Shown here in pieces: positions 8,300 to 18,900 of a stretch of 20,848 bases of DNA. The stretch is taken from the NCBI GenBank assembly GCA_022539475.1, contig VCMS01000132.1:153747-174594 (forward strand), written 5' to 3'. Position 1 is the stretch's first letter, and each line of letters begins with the position of its first letter. Below the pieces are notes generated by a model. The model saw only the letters and a program-made list of their open reading frames with translations. It was not told the origin of the DNA and did no database searches. This DNA is from Gracilaria domingensis (taxonomy: Eukaryota; Rhodophyta; Florideophyceae; Gracilariales; Gracilariaceae). Position numbers and translations under genes: made by a program.

Positions 8300-9330
8300 C
8301 CCCGCCACCCTACGGGGGGTGGGAAAGCAGGTTGTAGGGTACAACGTAGAGCTGAGTAGAGCTACGCAGAGCACATTTGTCGTTTCACATCGCAGTTTAT
8401 ACGTATCTACATAGAGGCAAGAAACAATTTCGCGCGGATTTGGTTTAATCGATGTTCAGTTTGAATGCCGAAGAGCAGAGCCATTCGAGAATGAGGGTAG
8501 TGGTGGCAGCACCAATCGCAATTGTACGGGTATTATGGTCATGGCTGTTTGTCGTGAAAGCAGTCTCAGAGGGACCCTCATCACGTTCAGTGGCGGGCGG
8601 CGACTGTACAGATCGTGTCATTGACGTTTTATGCTCTTGGTGTGGGTGCGAAGATGTTTGTTGGCGCTGCATCATCAACACGGTGTGAGCCAGAAAGTGC
8701 AATTCACGCAATATGCGCTAGCTCGTATCAAACTGAGCCCCTGAGACAGAAATTCAGCCCGGCGGTGGGTGTGTAGCGCAGTCATTAGGCATACCGAGAT
8801 CAGCAGCTGCGGCCACGGCGGCTGCATTCGTCAAGGCAGCGCTATTATGGGTGTTTGCGCCTTGCGACGGTCGTCTTCATTACGTGAAAGGCGCGGCGGA
8901 CGCCTGGCGAAAAGGAATGTGAGCACTGTAAAACGTCATGCTCGTTACTACATTGGAATTACCAGTACGGGGATAGGAAAGACCTAAGCTGCATGTTGTT
9001 CCGGACGCTCTTGTTGTTGAGTGCGACGGATGCGGTGGTCGAATATTGCGATGACGATGGCGTCTGGACGCCTTGCGCCTGCGCAATGCAACCGCTCTTT
9101 GGGTATGCGTCGGCGTTGGAGCGCAAGCGGCGAGGGTAGAGGCGGAGAGCGTACAGCAGATTTGTATGCAGCCGTATGATGGAGGCTATGATGATGATGC
9201 AGATAATGATGTGGGGGGAGCGGGTCGGTGTCGGAGAACGGCGATTCTGAGTCGTATAGGACCATATCTCATCTGCCCCATGCGCGCTACAACCCTCTCT
9301 ACACGTGGCCTGATACCTGGTTCCACAGTC
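8300..9330. other. Interior of the candidate element; no supported gene
   Basis: Open frames of 60-140 codons occur on both strands but overlap each other, are composed of simple Arg/Ser/His-rich or ATG-repeat sequence and show no motif. No tRNA, rRNA or other RNA gene was recognised. A GATGATGATG-type microsatellite lies at about 9181-9214. Confidence 0.4.
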
Positions 9331-9332
9331 TC

Positions 9333-9356
9333 TAGACCGCGGTCCAGACCGCGGTC
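9333..9356. repeat. Tandem self-complementary 12-mers AGACCGCGGTC(C/T)
   Basis: AGACCGCGGTCC is followed directly by AGACCGCGGTCT. Each holds the 10-bp perfect palindrome GACCGCGGTC with a central CCGCGG. Related sequence (GCCGCGGTCTGGACCGC) occurs in both arms of the palindrome at 8166-8295. Subterminal repeated palindromes are typical transposase or DNA-binding protein sites, but no binding evidence is available. Confidence 0.7.
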
Positions 9357-9496
9357 TGAACACGTCGCATCCGGCCGCCAGGGGGGTCACTACTAGGTGA
9401 TTCTACACAAGTCTGCGTACTACACCCGCTCTTGCAACCCTGTTCATACCCTCCTGCGTACGACTAACACCCGCTCAAATACGAATTTAGAATAAC

Positions 9497-9588
9497 GTTT
9501 CATCACCGCCGTCTACTACTCTTTCGAGAACTCCTCCAGCGAGTTTCATCGCCACCGTCTATTCCGCTTTCGCGAGTTCTTGCGAGAG
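9497..9588 (+). repeat. Imperfect 46-bp tandem duplication abutting the methyltransferase start
   Basis: 9497-9542 and 9543-9588 are two adjacent copies of a 46-bp unit beginning GTTTCATC[A/G]CC and containing CTTTCG[A/C]GA. The second copy ends four bases before the ATG at 9593, so the pair forms the 5' leader or proximal promoter. Further upstream, CTGCGTAC followed by ACACCCGCTC occurs twice (from about 9413 and 9453). A regulatory function is inference. Confidence 0.65.
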
Positions 9589-9592
9589 TTAC

Positions 9593-12500
9593 ATGGCGCC
9601 CGTCGGAAACAGAACCCTCTATGGTCTTAACAGCAGAGCGATGTCGACTACCGCATCTTCCGTGGCATCTACGGAGTCTAGCTCCGATGAGAAGGATATT
9701 ATGGCGACGCGGTTCCTTCGTTTGTTCAGCATACTTCTCGAGCTGAGAGACTCGTTTGCGGCGTCTCGAGGCTGCATTGGTTCCCCTCGTCAGGTTGGAT
9801 ACACGGCTCTCGTTGAGTACTTTGTCGCAAACCGTGCCAGTCTGGCTTGTGCACGGGAATTTCTCACGGATGTTACGAAGAGCACGTACGCAAACTATAC
9901 GCCGCAGGAGCTGGTGAAGATAAGTACCGATGTTAGGTTCATAAGTCGGGTCTGGAAGTATGTCCGTATCATTGACGTGGTTGACTAGAGTGCGGATCGT
10001 CGGGTGAGGGATCTTTTCGAATGGAGTTTGGATAAGAATGTGGATGGCGGGAATTCTTCTATGGAGCGTGTGTTCTGGAATGACTTACTCAAAGAGCATG
10101 GTCCCGGATCCAAGCAGACGAAGAAAACTACCTTCCGGATTGAGCCTTCTACTCGTTTTCAGCAGTTGCTTTATCTATCCCTAGTGAAGCATATCACTAT
10201 GGAGAGGCGACTCCCAGTTGCGAAGAAGGCGAGGACTGCAACTGGTTCTCGGAGACAGGTGCCGTTTGTTGATGGTTTCGTCATGTCAAACCAAGCGCAC
10301 ATAAGGCGGATGGGTTATGCTGTGCAAATGGTATGTCTAGGATGGGATTTCTTTGCTTCCAGTCTTGGATGTCGTGACGCCGAACAAATGCTGTTACCGT
10401 TTGTTGCCGTGGAGAAAGCGACGCTTTCTTTCGGCGCAATTGAGTCCCGTTCTTCCGGATACAGCCCAGCATCGGTGTTCAAAACATTGGGGAACGAAGT
10501 GAAGCCAACCACAGAGGTCAACGCTACTGTGCCTTGGGTTCACACCCTTTCGGATGATATCGATACCAAACTAAGAGAATTGTCAAAAGAGTTCCTGTCC
10601 GATTTGAACAAGGTTGTCTTAAACAGATTTCTGTACAAAATGTCCGCTACTACCAAGTGGGAACTGCTGGAAGGCTTTCGAAGGAAACTTCAAACACATT
10701 TTCTATCTCGTTTTGATGCTTTCTCCGATGAGTATTTGGCTACTCTTCGTACCGCTATTGTCCAGCTGAACCTGAGACCTTCCCAGCAGCCATCCCGGGC
10801 CACTCTGTCAGGACGTCAGGAAGGGAGCAACACGGTCACAGTGAAGATTGAAGATACGGTTACGGCACAGAGAACCATTTCCTTGCGGCCAAGGGCTAGG
10901 GCGGTGGGTAAAACATCCGGTAAAAAATCCAGTGCAGACCCGGGTCCGGTAGATTTCATTGTCATAGACGACACGGATGAAGACGACGATGGAGCGCACC
11001 CCCTTTCTAATGTTCCTGATGATATTATTCCACCTCACGACTTTGGCGATGTAAGGACGACGAAGGCTCTCGGTGTGGTCAAAAGGAACATGGAGCAACA
11101 GTTCTCTATGCATTGCGTTGGTCATGAAGAGTTAGTGGAGGCTCATGGTACACTGTTCCCTTCCGATAATTCCCTAGAGGGCAATGTTCAACTCGTACTC
11201 ACGGACCCACCTTATGGTATACGTGACAGTGAGCATGATGAGCTTCTCGACGAAGATATGGTTAATACTGCAGAAATGATGGCCTCAATGCTTTGCCCTG
11301 GCGGTCATTTTATAATGTTCTGTACTATCGAACAGTTCGCGGACTGGGAGGAGATTCTACGTGAGCACAAATCGGAGAATGCACTGGGGAGGCAAAGTGC
11401 TTCGTTCTTAGTCGACCCCACACCGATGCAATTCATTCGCTCTCGTACGCATACTTTGAAGAACCCCGGAAGGAACACAACACGGTTGTTCTCTGCAACC
11501 GAGTATGCCGTGCACGGAGTCCGGAATGGAAACGCGTACGAAGAGCAGAAAGTGATGGTGAACTACAAAAATTTCAACTACGTTCCCACGCAGTACCCCG
11601 AGCGTTACTCTATTATCAATCAGGTTCCGCATCTGGAGGCTGGTGAAGGACTCCGTTGGAGGGTAAAGAAGCGTTCCAAAATACACTCGGTTCAGGTTCG
11701 CCCCGACCAGAAACCGAGGGCACTGCTAAAGGAAGTCATTGCCAGGTTCTCAAATCCTGGGGGCGTTGTGGTTGATCCCTATAGTGGAAAATTTTCCGGT
11801 GCCTTGGAGTGCATGAACATGGAAGAGCCCCGACGCTTCATTGGATTTGAGAGGGATGAGCAGTGCTTCGCTCATACTGAACACAATGCTGTAGTGATGT
11901 ATGCGAGGAAGGTTTGGGGTAACGAGTTCAACGCAAGAATAACTGTCAGTAATGAGGTCGTTCAAGCCTCGTATTTAGTACAGACAAAGTTACTGGAAGG
12001 GAAGCAAAGAACCTCGCGTATATGGACCGCACCGAAAGGATTCCCGCCATACCAATGTTTTTCGTTTCATATCAATTCCCACATCGCAACTTTTTGCAGA
12101 GAACGGAGTCTCATCGCGCAGCACAAGGAGAAACCTGTGCACGAGTGGCCTCTGAATCTCCAAGGCACATTGGAGACGATGGATGTACAGAGTTTGCTCG
12201 CCGCTGAAGCAGCAGGTTTATGGTTTTACAGGAAGAAATCAAACATCAAACACCCCATAAGTGGAGATGGAGTGTTCAGTAGTAGATCGTTCTCGGAAGG
12301 AGAGGTTGTCGGGTACTTCCATGGGACATTGGTATATCATGACATAAGCCGACGCAAGGCAACACAGATGAAATACGGAAGCGGAGTGCTCGGTGCCACC
12401 GTTTCTCGTTTCAGGGGGTATTGAATGGAAGTGAAGCTGTAAGGGCAGATGTACAGCACGCTTCCTGACTACGATTCCGAAATCAATACTGCGATTGCAT

Positions 12501-12772
12501 GGGTAGTACCAGCTCTTTTCTGTATAGCGGGCTACATCAATGATGCTTCGTACCGGGATGGGGACGAAGAGAAGGATTTGGCCGAGATGGAGCCTTACCA
12601 AGGCCGCTTACCAAACGTTATTATTCGACAGCCTTCCGAGCATCAAGCTACCACATTGGGTACACTCGCAAGCTATAGACTACTGTTGGTGACGGCTACA
12701 AGGGATATTCATGAACACGACGAACTGTACGTAGACTATGGACCCAGCTATCCATGGGAGAGGTATTTGTAA
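9593..12772 (+). CDS. DNA adenine-type methyltransferase fused to a SET-domain protein methyltransferase
   Basis: Three exons, 9593-9957, 9991-12417 and 12457-12772, join to 1,036 codons including the stop (1,035 aa). The ATG at 9593 has a good context (TTACATGGCG). The N-terminal 500 residues are helical, with an acidic, basic and disordered linker near residue 440. Motif IV 'DPPYG' (Asp codon at 11204, residue 527) precedes motif I 'DPYSGKFSGA' (11774, residue 717) and acidic motif 'GFERDEQC'. This IV-then-I order is that of class-beta amino-methyltransferases (N6-adenine or N4-cytosine). A SET-like domain follows: 'GDGVFSSRSFSEGEVVGYFHG' region from residue about 880, 'FCIAGYIND' in place of the usual NHS box, and 'DELYVDYGPSYPW' at the end. 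Both catalytic signatures look intact. It probably writes DNA and histone (or other protein) methylation in the nucleus; substrates are unknown. Confidence 0.8.
9958..9990 (+). other. Candidate 33-nt intron 1 of the methyltransferase-SET gene
   Basis: It begins with GTATGT, contains TTGAC branch-like motifs and ends CTAGAG. Its length is divisible by three and it removes the in-frame TAG at 9986-9988. Splicing in phase 2 joins 'RFISRVW' through N to 'ADRRVRDLFEWSL'. The alternative is a nonsense mutation splitting the gene, in which case translation could restart at GTG/ATG codons downstream of 10004. Confidence 0.55.
12418..12456 (+). other. Candidate 39-nt intron 2 inside the SET domain
   Basis: It begins GTATTG and ends GTACAG. 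Its length is divisible by three, in phase 2, and it removes both TGA (12422-12424) and TAA (12437-12439 region) that interrupt the frame. The joined product 'VSRFRG-TLPDYDSEINTAIA' links the two halves of the SET-like domain at a position where other members have a variable loop. A pair of nonsense mutations is the alternative. Confidence 0.55.
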
Positions 12773-13320
12773 CTCTCCCATGCTTTATAGTTTGACGTAG
12801 TACAAACTGTTGTAGTGTATTTCATAACTACTGCGTCATTTATTGAATGCATTCATCATTCCAGTAAACCTATTGTTGCAGGAATCGACAACGTGGCACA
12901 AGGACACATTGTCGTGCTAAGCAAAGAGCTACTAAGAATACTCCACAGCGGTCAGAGCTACCACCTCAAAAGCAACCCTTCAGAACTAACACCTCACACC
13001 CGGGAGGTTGGACCAAGGAGCAGAGGACCTTCATCATGAAGGGACCCGACAGACGGACCTGGCACATAGAACATAGCCAGTGAAAAATACGGCCATGGGA
13101 AATGTGGAAAATTGGTATGAATGTCTGCCACAAGAATGGACCAGCTCACTCAGGGCTCAAGAACCACTGAAGGTCTCCATCACCTGCTGCAAGGTTTCAC
13201 AAGCTTCCGCTCTTCCGCTTTTTCACCCCACACTACGAGCAGGACTCCAGAAGCTTCCGTTTCCGCACTCTATAATCCGAACATAATCCCTTCCTTTTCA
13301 CACGATTTTGAAGCGCAATC
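12773..13320. other. Intergenic region between the methyltransferase-SET and coiled-coil genes
   Basis: No supported gene. The first 100 bp are probably the 3' untranslated region, and the last 100 bp probably the promoter of the next gene, with TATAATCC near 13271 about 50 bp upstream of its ATG. Open frames here are short and lack recognisable features. Confidence 0.4.
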
Positions 13321-15836
13321 ATGGCTCCACAAAAGCCCAGCAACGCGGACGACCGGGAGACGAAGGGATCCCAAACAATCCCGCGATATGGTATTGGCAT
13401 CGCTAAGCGCAAGAACCCTCCGCCTGCCGCGACCCGGAGAAGTACTCGACGACGAGCTCCTCGTGTCGGGCTTACTGGAAAGGAGTCTGGTTCGAAGTCA
13501 GCACTCCGGGATTCGAAGGCAAAACCGAAACCGAAGCTGGGTGTTAGTACGACCACAACGGAAGTGACAGAGAGCGAAGTAGTTTTACCACATCACAGTT
13601 CAGTGGAGGGGCGGGTTACACGACACATGGCTGCAGAGGAAGTGCCAAGAATAATCGATGATGCGAATTTGGAAGAGAATGGTGCCGAGAGACGTACGAG
13701 AGCGAAAGGAACACGGACAAGAAATTTGAGAAACAATGTCATCGAAGAAGAGTTGGACAGACATGAAAGAGCAATCTCACCTGGTAGGACGAGGGGCATT
13801 ACCAACGATTTCATTCAACCTCTACGTAGTAAGGACGAAGAAGAAGCCGATGATATACAGCCCAATGTACATGCGCTCGCAACATCGCGAAGGGAGATAA
13901 AAAATCGGAAGGATTCTCTTCATGCCGATCGTGCTGGTGACGAGGAAGAAGTCGATAACATACAGTCCTCTGTACGTGTGCCCGCACCGTCGAGGAAGAG
14001 TTTCCGGAATGGAAACGATTCTATTCATCCTGAACGTCGTACGAACGAGGAAGAAGTCGACGAGATACAGCCTGCTCCTCGTACGGTCGTACCATCGCAG
14101 AATAGGTTCAACCAAATGAGAAGGAAGGGTTCGACCTCGATTTCCTTTGGCGAGATGCGTAGGGAACGGACAGAGGTGGGGTCAGAATTACCAAGAGAGA
14201 CATGGAACGAAAGGGGTCGTAATGTGGCAGGTCGCCGGAAAATTAACCGTACGCTTCTATCTCGTGCTCTTGCTGGTGTAGAAGAAGAAGGTGAAGAAGA
14301 TGAAAGCCTAACGCCACGCTACGAGCTCTTGGACAAGATTGGAGACTTGAAAGCGGATCTCTTTCGAGTAACCGAGGATAATCAAAGTCTGAAGATGAGC
14401 GTAAGAATAGCACGGAAAAGCGTGACGGAACTAGAGCTAAAGGTGAAGGAGCAAGATGTTCTAATACAATCACTTCGAGAGGCACTGAAGCGAGGAGCAA
14501 CACGGAGGGAGCGTGATTCGCACACGGTAAGGAAAAGATACGAGATTGGTGTGAACGACGCGTATGTAGGGGTTGCGAAGACAGTATACGAGTCCATACT
14601 GCGATACGCGAAAGACGAGACGAGGGAATTGTGCTTCGAGATGATTTCACCCCGAGAAACTGAGGGAATCGAAGTGAGACACTCGGACCTGAGACTGAGT
14701 ACAGTGTCCTGGTCGTTGATGGGAAAGAGATTGTTCCACGCTGTCCAATGGAGGTTGCGATGGAGATGAGAGCGTATACTCCATCGAGTCGTGGTACGGG
14801 TCATAGCTTGCTGATGCAAATCGTGGAGACGGAGGTAATGAAACCTCGTTGGGAATCCGTCCGGGAGATGAAGATGGAAGAAGACTGCATCAGACAGCTG
14901 ACCAGCGACATGTGCTTACGGAAGAGGTTGAAGCAGGCCTTGAGCGATGCGGTGGGGGTTCGAAAACGCCATGCGAAGGAGAAGTTGTTGATGAGGCTAG
15001 GGTATGACATGTTGGTGAAGACACCATCTCATGAGAGGGAGAGGAGCATGTACCTAAAACAAGCGGAGGAACTACGGGAGAAGCTTCTGCCGCTAGATGC
15101 AAAAGAGTGTGAGGTTCTCTCCAGATGGAGAACATCCAAAAGAGAGGACATATCATTTTCCGGGTTCAAAATCCGTGGCGAAGAGAACAAGCCGCAAGAC
15201 TTGCTGTTTAGAAACGTTCTAAGCCTATAGGTATTACGGGAGTTTCTGGGTTACGATGTGAACCAAAAGGATTCGAGAAATGCGGGAAACAAGAACTCAG
15301 TGGATGGCACAATAGTGCAGTTGGCGCGTCTAGACGCTTGGATCGCGTCAGTTGTTCGCGCTACAGAGTTTGAAGGAGGGAGGGGCGGTAAAAGGCAAGT
15401 GTTGTTCTCCAACCTTTTCGGAAAGTAAGTTGCACAGGCGTTGGAAGGTATACTGATGGCTGTACGAATGAAAATGGAGCAGAAGTTTGGAACGGAGTTC
15501 AGGAACGACTCAATGGCTCAAGTTCCACCCCATGAAAATGATGACCGTGTGGGAACTGTGGCATACTGGATACCGTCTAAGAAGAAGCTATATCTAGCTG
15601 TTCGGGAAGATGTATTCATGGAAGAGATTACGGAACATCATGGAGCCGTATTGGATTGCTATATTGGATATTGTGACCCACGGGATCGCGTATACTTCCC
15701 TATAAGAGCAATCGATGAAATCCAAGATAATGATGTGATCGATTGTAATCCGAATGTCTGGGAACAAAGTAGGGAACGAGACGGGGGAGGCGTGGACGAT
15801 GAGCACGAGATGGAAGACGAGGAGGAGAATATCTAA
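13321..15836 (+). CDS. Basic, repeat-bearing coiled-coil protein of unknown function (transposon accessory candidate)
   Basis: ATG 13321 (context CAATCATGGC) opens 450 codons. Residues 1-75 are very basic (RRSTRRRAPR, KAKPKPK), 172-276 hold three 35-residue repeats keyed by [D/N]EEE[A/V]D[D/N/E]IQ, 320-327 are acidic, and 331-391 form a heptad coiled coil (YELLDKIGDLKADLFRV...LIQSLREALK). The frame then changes near 14674-14730. A GTGAGA donor with AG at 14699 (26 nt) or 14729 (56 nt) rejoins it to 'IVPRCPMEVAMEMRAY'. That part runs to TAG at 15228-15230, continues in the same frame, and meets GTAAGT at 15425, where a 78-nt intron to TTCAG (15502) leads to the last exon ('VGTVAYWIPSKKKLYLAV') and an acidic C-terminus. 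No enzyme motif is recognised. The single TAG is not explained by a good intron, so the copy may be damaged. Confidence 0.55.
13834..14135 (+). repeat. 105-bp coding tandem repeat, about 2.9 copies
   Basis: Units begin at 13834, 13939 and 14044 with GA[C/A]GA-type codons for [D/N]EEE[A/V]D, each exactly 105 bp (35 codons); the third decays towards 14135. All copies keep frame and share the DEEE..IQ core followed by a basic segment, pointing to expansion of an alternating acidic/basic interaction module. Confidence 0.8.
14674..14699 (+). other. Candidate short intron (26 nt; alternative 56 nt to 14729)
   Basis: GTGAGA donor in phase 0 at 14674 with acceptor AG at 14699 or 14729. Both restore the frame used by the downstream 160-codon segment. 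The 26-nt choice keeps 'SVLVVDGKEIVPRCP'; the 56-nt choice has a more usual length. A simple frameshift is the alternative. Confidence 0.35.
15425..15502 (+). other. Candidate 78-nt intron in the coiled-coil gene
   Basis: It has a GTAAGT consensus donor, a TACTGAT branch-like motif at about 15450, and a TTCAG acceptor. Its length is divisible by three, in phase 2, and it removes TAA at 15426-15428. It joins 'LFSNLFGK' to 'NDSMAQVPPHENDD'. This is the best-supported intron of this gene. Confidence 0.55.
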
Positions 15837-15978
15837 AGTACATGAACAGTTTATGTTAAGATTGTTACGTAGTACGAGTATGATGAATGTGGGCTCGAGG
15901 GTTACGATAGAATCTGTTAATGTAGAAACGATGGAATTGCCAGTGAAGGGGAGGGAAAAATGGACGGGCAGCGTAGTT

Positions 15979-18900
15979 TTAGCGAATGACCTGTATGGAG
16001 CCTTTGATTGAGGAGAACGGGATAAGCACGAACCAAGGAGAGACCGTAGCAGAACGAGGTTTCATCCTTGACGTACTTGGATGCACGGTGTGATCATGCT
16101 CATCGTCGGTGGCCCAACGGAGTGATATACAGTTCAGAGTTTCATCAACGTTATCCAAGGGCTCCGTCACTTCAAAGAAACGAACGAAAGCGAGATCCAA
16201 TTCAGAGTTGTTCCTGACGCGAAGCAATGCAAATACTTTGCATACCCACGCTGTGGAAAACGTACAGTTGGGAGGGAGTGTTCCGTGCACGAGAACCGTG
16301 GAGAACTTAGGCAACCTGGAAGGTCCGAAGGAGGTCGTAGCGAAGATGAGTTCACACAGTTGTACATCCAGCTTTCTCAATCTTATGCATCGAAGATCCC
16401 GATCGTAATCATCGAGGGAGGGGCACAAGCCGCTAAGAACGTATGCAGAGTTAACAGCAGTGAATTTGATGTGTGAGGGTTCTTCAGCTGTTGAATGGTT
16501 TCTACACAAAGGGTGCGGAAGGAGGTGAGAGCGTCGAGAGATATTTGGTTGATGAACTGCAGTGTGGTTGCCGAGAAAAGTTCTGCCAGAGCCGAAGAAG
16601 ATACATGTGGATGCGATCGTAGGTACTTGTCAGCTGTGATGATGTCAAAGAGTGAGAAGAAGTTACCATCGAGAACCATGGCCGGAAAGCGGTTGATGGA
16701 AGGGCTGCGAGAGTTGGGGGAGACAGAGAAATGACTTTCGACCGAAAGGGATTGCAAATAGTCCTGCGACTCTTGAATGGCGTTCACCGTTTCCTTATGA
16801 GCTGTAGTTCGCCTTCGAGAAGTTCGACGATAGTGGTTCTCGAAGAGAAGATGAGCATGTTCGTACACGCCTGCATTGCCGAAATGCAGGCCTCCGTATC
16901 GCCGTATGTCTGGAATGATGTGGTCAGGGAGGTGGAACTTAAGAGTACGAAAGTTGGAGGCTTGGTGCAGGCCGAGAATGGAGACTGTGTGAAACTTGAA
17001 GATTTTTATCATAGTTTCCAACGCATCTAAGCGATGCTCCGTCCATTCTGGAGTGGTATTGTAACGAAGGACGTTGTCGACGAGGTCAACGTAGGATGTG
17101 AACACGGTGGTAATAGAGGCGGAGGATTTCTCACCACAACAGCGGTCAAAGAAAGCGGCAATGAAAGGGAAGAACATATCAAGGGAATGGTAGTCCTTGG
17201 CTTCCAACATACCCTGATGCCGTCTGTCGTGAAGAAACCGTTGAGAGAATTTCCTGTTTCGGATGTGGAGAAGTCGATGTGAAGTCCGGATGCCAGATAG
17301 GAGCGCTCAATGTCGGCGAGAATTGCGTTGGCGTGGCTGAGAATAGAAGTTCGAACGGTCTTGAAAGACCTCGGGTTTCCCTGAGAACCAACAGAAGTGT
17401 GAAGCGAATCGGACTTGAGGCGTTCAATCGAGGCGAGTTTGATGAGTTTTGACATTCCGAGATGAAAGTTATGAAGGGACTCGAAGGAGAAGATTGAGTA
17501 AGGAGTGAGCAGCTCGGAGACATTGAGCATAGGGAATCATTCGAGAAAGGACTTGTAAGTGGATAAGGAGGTGGTTTGGAGTAGTTCAACAGCTTCATTT
17601 CTCAGGGTCCTTGCCACTCGAAGTCTGCGGAGAGCAGAGCCTGTTCAGCGCCGGTAAGTAGATCTTGTTGTTTCTTTCTCGTTGCAGAGGCGTGGGATAC
17701 AGTTCGCTCATTGAGAATGGCTTGATAGACGTTGAGTTGTGAACGAGGGATAAGGCATCTGTGACAGGGCTTGTTTGGTTTCGTGCCGTGGAGGACAGCG
17801 AGAATGTCCTTTGCTTCGGGAATGTCAGCGCTAAAGTTAGCGATGATGGGATGGCACTGACGAAGGACTCCCTTGGCGTCTCTGAAGGGAAAGCCTTTTT
17901 TGCATATGTCGTACAGAGGTTTGAGTATAGTTTCCAAGGACTTCTGGAAGAGCTCCATGCGCACAACGCGAGTTATGTTCGACGAAAAGGGGCCAATTTC
18001 CAAAGAATCGGTGTCGGTGGAGGAAGAATCGGGGGAGAAGGATGTAAAGGAAGTACGAATGTAGCCGACGAGAGTGTGGTGGTGTGTGATACATTTTCTG
18101 CGGAAAGAGTCCTTGAAGTTGAGAAACGTAATATGGAGGGGGTATGATGTGACAGAGGAGCTTTTTAGCGTGGTGGAGGACTTATCGGAGTAGAGTTGAA
18201 GCATGCCGATGAAACGTCTATACCAGTAGTGGTGGGATCATGCCAGATGACTCCTGGGTTTGGAAATGTGCGATGTGCTTTTTCAGAGCGGGAACGACGT
18301 CATGTCCGAGTTTGGAGGCCATGGATGCGCAAATGCGTCGGTTCCTGTGCGGAGGCGTGGTGAATTGGGTGAAAGAAGGCGTTCTCATGGGATGCTAGCC
18401 GAAGTTGTTGTTGAAGGACTTGAATGGGGTCCTTGACGTAGAGGGTGGCAGAAACTGACGGTCGTTATCGTGAATGGTGGTGGAGGTGAAGCCAATGGAG
18501 CTCACGGTCTCTCTTCAAAGATTTTGGAGTGTAGTTTGAGACACTCAGAAGCGGAGGTGATGGGGGTTTGGAGAAGAGAAGGGGGAAAGTTGGACTGCCT
18601 GAGAATGTTGATAACCTCGTCTGCGTTTCGTGGCGATGGAGGAAATGTATGTGACGAGATTTTGAATGTTATCAGTTGGAGCGGGTGGAGAGAGGGCATG
18701 ACCGGAACCTACGTAGAGGGACTGAGAATTGAATGGGTGTTGTGGTGTAGCTAGATGTGCCGCGTCAGAAGAACGTATGGAGAGAGCGAGCTGCTGTTCT
18801 TCATACGGTTCGTCAGTGGCGAGTGCGACATTATCGGAGGGGCGGTTGGAGGGAGAAGAGAGAGGGGGTTTGGTACTGCTGAGTCGGCGACGTTTCGTTC

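Larger units (their letters stand above)
8140..9386. mobile_element. Candidate non-autonomous DNA transposon with inverted termini
   Basis: The left boundary CCCCCCTGG (8140-8148) is matched inverted by CCAGGGGGG (9378-9386). Just inside, 8163-8200 (GGCCGGATGCGACGTGTTCA and onward to GGACCGC) is inverted at about 9341-9376 with a single mismatch over the shared block; the left copy has about 13 extra bases between the C-run and the GGCCGGATG block. The interior (8300-9330) carries no convincing gene, only short open frames and a GAT-rich microsatellite near 9181-9214. No target-site duplication is obvious next to the two ends. The element separates the divergent ParB/oxygenase and methyltransferase-SET genes, so it could instead be an insulator, origin or shared control region. 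Confidence 0.5.

Noticed and set aside
8140..9386. Target-site duplication for the candidate element
   Set aside because: Flanks CACGGTT and TCACTAC do not match at any usual length.
8445..9390. Overlapping open frames of 68-143 codons on both strands
   Set aside because: They overlap each other, are driven by low-complexity sequence and inverted repeats, and show no motif or start context.
15109..15230. Intron ending at CTATAG (15230) to remove the TAG in the coiled-coil gene
   Set aside because: A CTAAG branch-like motif and acceptor exist, but no good donor in the required phase was found (only GTTCTC at 15114), so the stop is left unexplained.
4161..15836. Possible stop-codon reassignment (TAG/TAA read as sense), because several genes continue in frame across stops
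   Set aside because: The methyltransferase frame runs about 806 codons without any in-frame TAG/TAA apart from its borders, and the membrane protein 425 codons. Reassigned codons would be frequent inside them.
16018..18147. Plus-strand open frames opposite the transposase
   Set aside because: They are shadows of the minus-strand transposase blocks and have no motifs of their own.
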